From positions 1-64,000 of the forward strand of contig NZ_JAEPPI010000003.1 in NCBI RefSeq assembly GCF_017641085.1: DNA of 64,000 bases, given 5' to 3'. The translations under genes were made by a program, and so were the position numbers. Origin of the DNA: Gracilimonas sp. (lineage in GTDB: Bacteria > Bacteroidota > Rhodothermia > Balneolales > Balneolaceae). Below, one piece after another: positions 62,153 to 64,000 of the stretch (its first letter is position 1; every line of letters begins with the position of its first letter). The notes under the pieces were generated by a model. It was not told the origin of the DNA. It did not search any database and was given only the letters and a program-made list of their open reading frames with translations.

Positions 62153-64000
62153 ATGAACACGAATAGCAAAGCGAACCTATCTACTTTATTCAAAGATAGA
62201 ATCTATATTGTTCCAAATTATCAGAGAGGATATTCCTGGACGCCTTCAAATGTAAAAGACCTATTAAAAGATGTAGAAAATGCGATAAATCTTGGGGTGC
62301 CACATTACATGGGCACTGTAGCATTACATAAACAAGAAGAACGTATTGATATTGATGACTACACGGAATGGGATCAATTTCATGTAGTTGATGGTCAACA
62401 GCGTTTTACGACTTTAATTATGATCATCAGTGAATTGATTAATCGAATTGAAGGAGAGGATGTTGAAAGGTTAATCGAGCAGTATTTGAAGATAAGAGGA
62501 CAGTATATATTTCGGTACGAAGTGGATGAGATTAACAATCAATTTTTCAGATCCAGAATACTCAATCTGGAAAATAGTACTACAGATGAGAAAAACTTGT
62601 ATTCAGTAAATTTTCTAAAAGCTAAAGAGGCAATATCTACATATTTCGATAATTTTGAGAAAGATTATTATGTGAAATTTCTAAAAAAACTCCGCAGGGA
62701 TCTTTACTTCAATGAATTCACAGTTGAAAATCTAACACAAGTCAGTATAGTATTTGAAACGATAAATAACCGTGGATTATCATTGTCTACCTTGGAGCTG
62801 GTCAAAAATAGATTGCTGTATCTATTAGGAAAATCATCTGAGCGGGAAAACAGCAAAAAGAATACAGGGAAAAGAGATGCAACAAATTTTAAGTCATTAA
62901 TTGACAATTTTAACAGAGAGTGGGGAAACCTCTTAAAAAATCTAACACTTCCAAATAAAGTATTAAGCGAGGATGAATTTTTAAGGTATCATTGGAGAAT
63001 GTACAGAGGGTATGAAACGGAGATTTCAATAAAGAATCAGATTTTAAAAGAAGAATTTACTGTAGATCAACTCGTCAGTCAGGATAATTACATTGGTAAA
63101 ATAGATGAGTACGCAAAAAGTCTAGCTACCTATTCATTGTATTGGAAATATATAAATCATCCAGAGTCGCCGGATGCATTTGATTTTATACTCGATGGAA
63201 ATCAAAGAAAAAAAATTAAAACCCAGCTTGTCCGCTTAAAGAGATTAAATACAGCAACGATTAATCCACTACTACTTGTCGGTGCCGATATTTCCAGGGA
63301 AGAGCCAGAGTTTTATATTAGACTCTTGAAATTATGTGAACTGTTTTCGTTTCGAGTTTATGAAATGAATAGACGTCGATCTGATGTAGGGCTTTCGACA
63401 TTTGCAGGAGCAGCAAATCAGCTATTTGAGGCTTATAATAATGGTAACGTTAAGACAATTGACGAAGCGAAATCTGATTCTATTAAAAAATTAAAGTCAA
63501 ACATCAGTGAGTATGGAAATTGGCAAAAGTTTGAAAGCGAAATTGAAGAGCTTTTTAGGTCAGAAAAGAAAAGTGGATACTATTCGTGGAAGGGACTTCT
63601 TTATGCCTTATATGAATATGAAGAAATTTTAAGAGGTAATGAGGCTCCAAAATTAGACTATAATGAAATCACAAAGGAAAATTCTGTAGAACATATATAT
63701 CCACAAACACCTGACCATGAATACTGGACGGATAGATTTGGTGATTTTAATAATGATGAGCGAAAAAGGAAATTACATTCATTAGGTAACTTTCTGCTTT
63801 TAACAAAGGGTAAAAACTCAAGAATCAAAAATTATCCATTTGACAAAAAAATAGCTGAGTATAAGATGAGTAATTATTCTGCTAATGAATTGGCAAAAAA
63901 CCATTCAAATAATGAGTGGACCCCTGAAAAGATTGAAGAAAGAGAGAGTAAGCTTTTGCAATTCATATATGATCGATGGGATTTTGATAAGATCAATAAT
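62153..64000 (+). CDS. GmrSD-like DUF262/DUF1524 protein (partial)
   Basis: 616 codons without a stop, running off the right edge. The N-terminal DUF262 (GmrS-like) domain has VPNYQRGYSWT (20-30) and the nucleotide-hydrolysis motif VVDGQQRFTTL (Asp80 to Arg84). The C-terminal DUF1524 (GmrD-like, HNH-type) domain has NSVEHIYPQ (His514) and SLGNFLLLTKGKN. GmrSD enzymes are type IV restriction systems that cut glucosylated hydroxymethylcytosine DNA; target specificity here is unknown. It begins 141 bp after hsdM and probably belongs to the same defence module. Confidence 0.9.
   Translation, partial: MNTNSKANLSTLFKDRIYIVPNYQRGYSWTPSNVKDLLKDVENAINLGVPHYMGTVALHKQEERIDIDDYTEWDQFHVVDGQQRFTTLIMIISELINRIEGEDVERLIEQYLKIRGQYIFRYEVDEINNQFFRSRILNLENSTTDEKNLYSVNFLKAKEAISTYFDNFEKDYYVKFLKKLRRDLYFNEFTVENLTQVSIVFETINNRGLSLSTLELVKNRLLYLLGKSSERENSKKNTGKRDATNFKSLIDNFNREWGNLLKNLTLPNKVLSEDEFLRYHWRMYRGYETEISIKNQILKEEFTVDQLVSQDNYIGKIDEYAKSLATYSLYWKYINHPESPDAFDFILDGNQRKKIKTQLVRLKRLNTATINPLLLVGADISREEPEFYIRLLKLCELFSFRVYEMNRRRSDVGLSTFAGAANQLFEAYNNGNVKTIDEAKSDSIKKLKSNISEYGNWQKFESEIEELFRSEKKSGYYSWKGLLYALYEYEEILRGNEAPKLDYNEITKENSVEHIYPQTPDHEYWTDRFGDFNNDERKRKLHSLGNFLLLTKGKNSRIKNYPFDKKIAEYKMSNYSANELAKNHSNNEWTPEKIEERESKLLQFIYDRWDFDKINN

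Overview
The window looks like a chromosome segment of a Balneolota-type bacterium (Balneola/Gracilimonas-like, on the Bacteroidota/Rhodothermota side). The signs are a C-terminal type IX secretion sorting domain with the NYPNPFNPST motif, paired RND pumps with a lipoprotein adaptor, several TonB-family proteins, a type-3 (archaeal-like) ProS, and a classical tuf-trnW-secE-nusG-rplKAJL-rpoBC cluster. The phylum is inferred from gene style; no rRNA is present to confirm it.

Layout. 1-11.6 kb: translation/transcription super-operon on the + strand, closed by a strong terminator after rpoC. 11.6-12.1 kb: intergenic repeats, including the first copy of a MITE-like element whose second copy is at 19.4 kb. 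12.1-20 kb: small metabolic and stress-type genes (DUF1801, GNAT, DoxX, methyltransferase, secreted M28 peptidase, rhodanese, M20 amidohydrolase, RidA-like lipoprotein, exported class V aminotransferase, YtxH). 20-28 kb: an adaptor/RND/RND efflux operon on the - strand. 28-40 kb: TalC-type transaldolase, lipoprotein amidase, CrtI-like desaturase, RlpA, a histidine kinase, a T9SS-sorted protein paired with an S74 (tail-spike chaperone) surface protein, tRNA-Thr, a rhomboid protease, serC and DUF1015. 40-47.5 kb: DUF1844/NUDIX pair, four tandem TonB-family genes, VanZ-like, the Nnr NAD(P)HX repair enzyme, and proS.

From about 48.1 kb to the right edge lies an integrated genomic island that continues past the window. 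It begins in the 5' half of a tRNA gene with a CAU anticodon, cut just after the anticodon loop, followed by a tyrosine recombinase. Next comes an unusual set of antitoxin-like genes without visible toxins: a HipB-like regulator, a stand-alone HipA N-terminal domain resembling HipS, and an AbiEi-like protein. Then come a DUF2779 Fe-S/PD-(D/E)XK plus RNase H-fold nuclease candidate, an unknown AT-rich gene, and a type IC-like restriction-modification operon. In that operon a PrrC-like anticodon nuclease (ABC ATPase with an R-x3-E-x32-H C-terminal triad) sits between hsdS and hsdM. A GmrSD-like (DUF262/DUF1524) gene runs off the right edge. Together these form a layered defence island: modification-guided cleavage (HsdRMS), a tRNA-cutting backup that in the E. 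coli prr system responds when the restriction enzyme is disabled, and a candidate enzyme against modified DNA.

The most noteworthy items are the PrrC-like gene inside the type I locus, the toxin-less hip/abiE cluster with its operator-like palindromes and a repeat-coded PPxx micro-ORF, the tRNA split by the island, and the four-gene TonB array.
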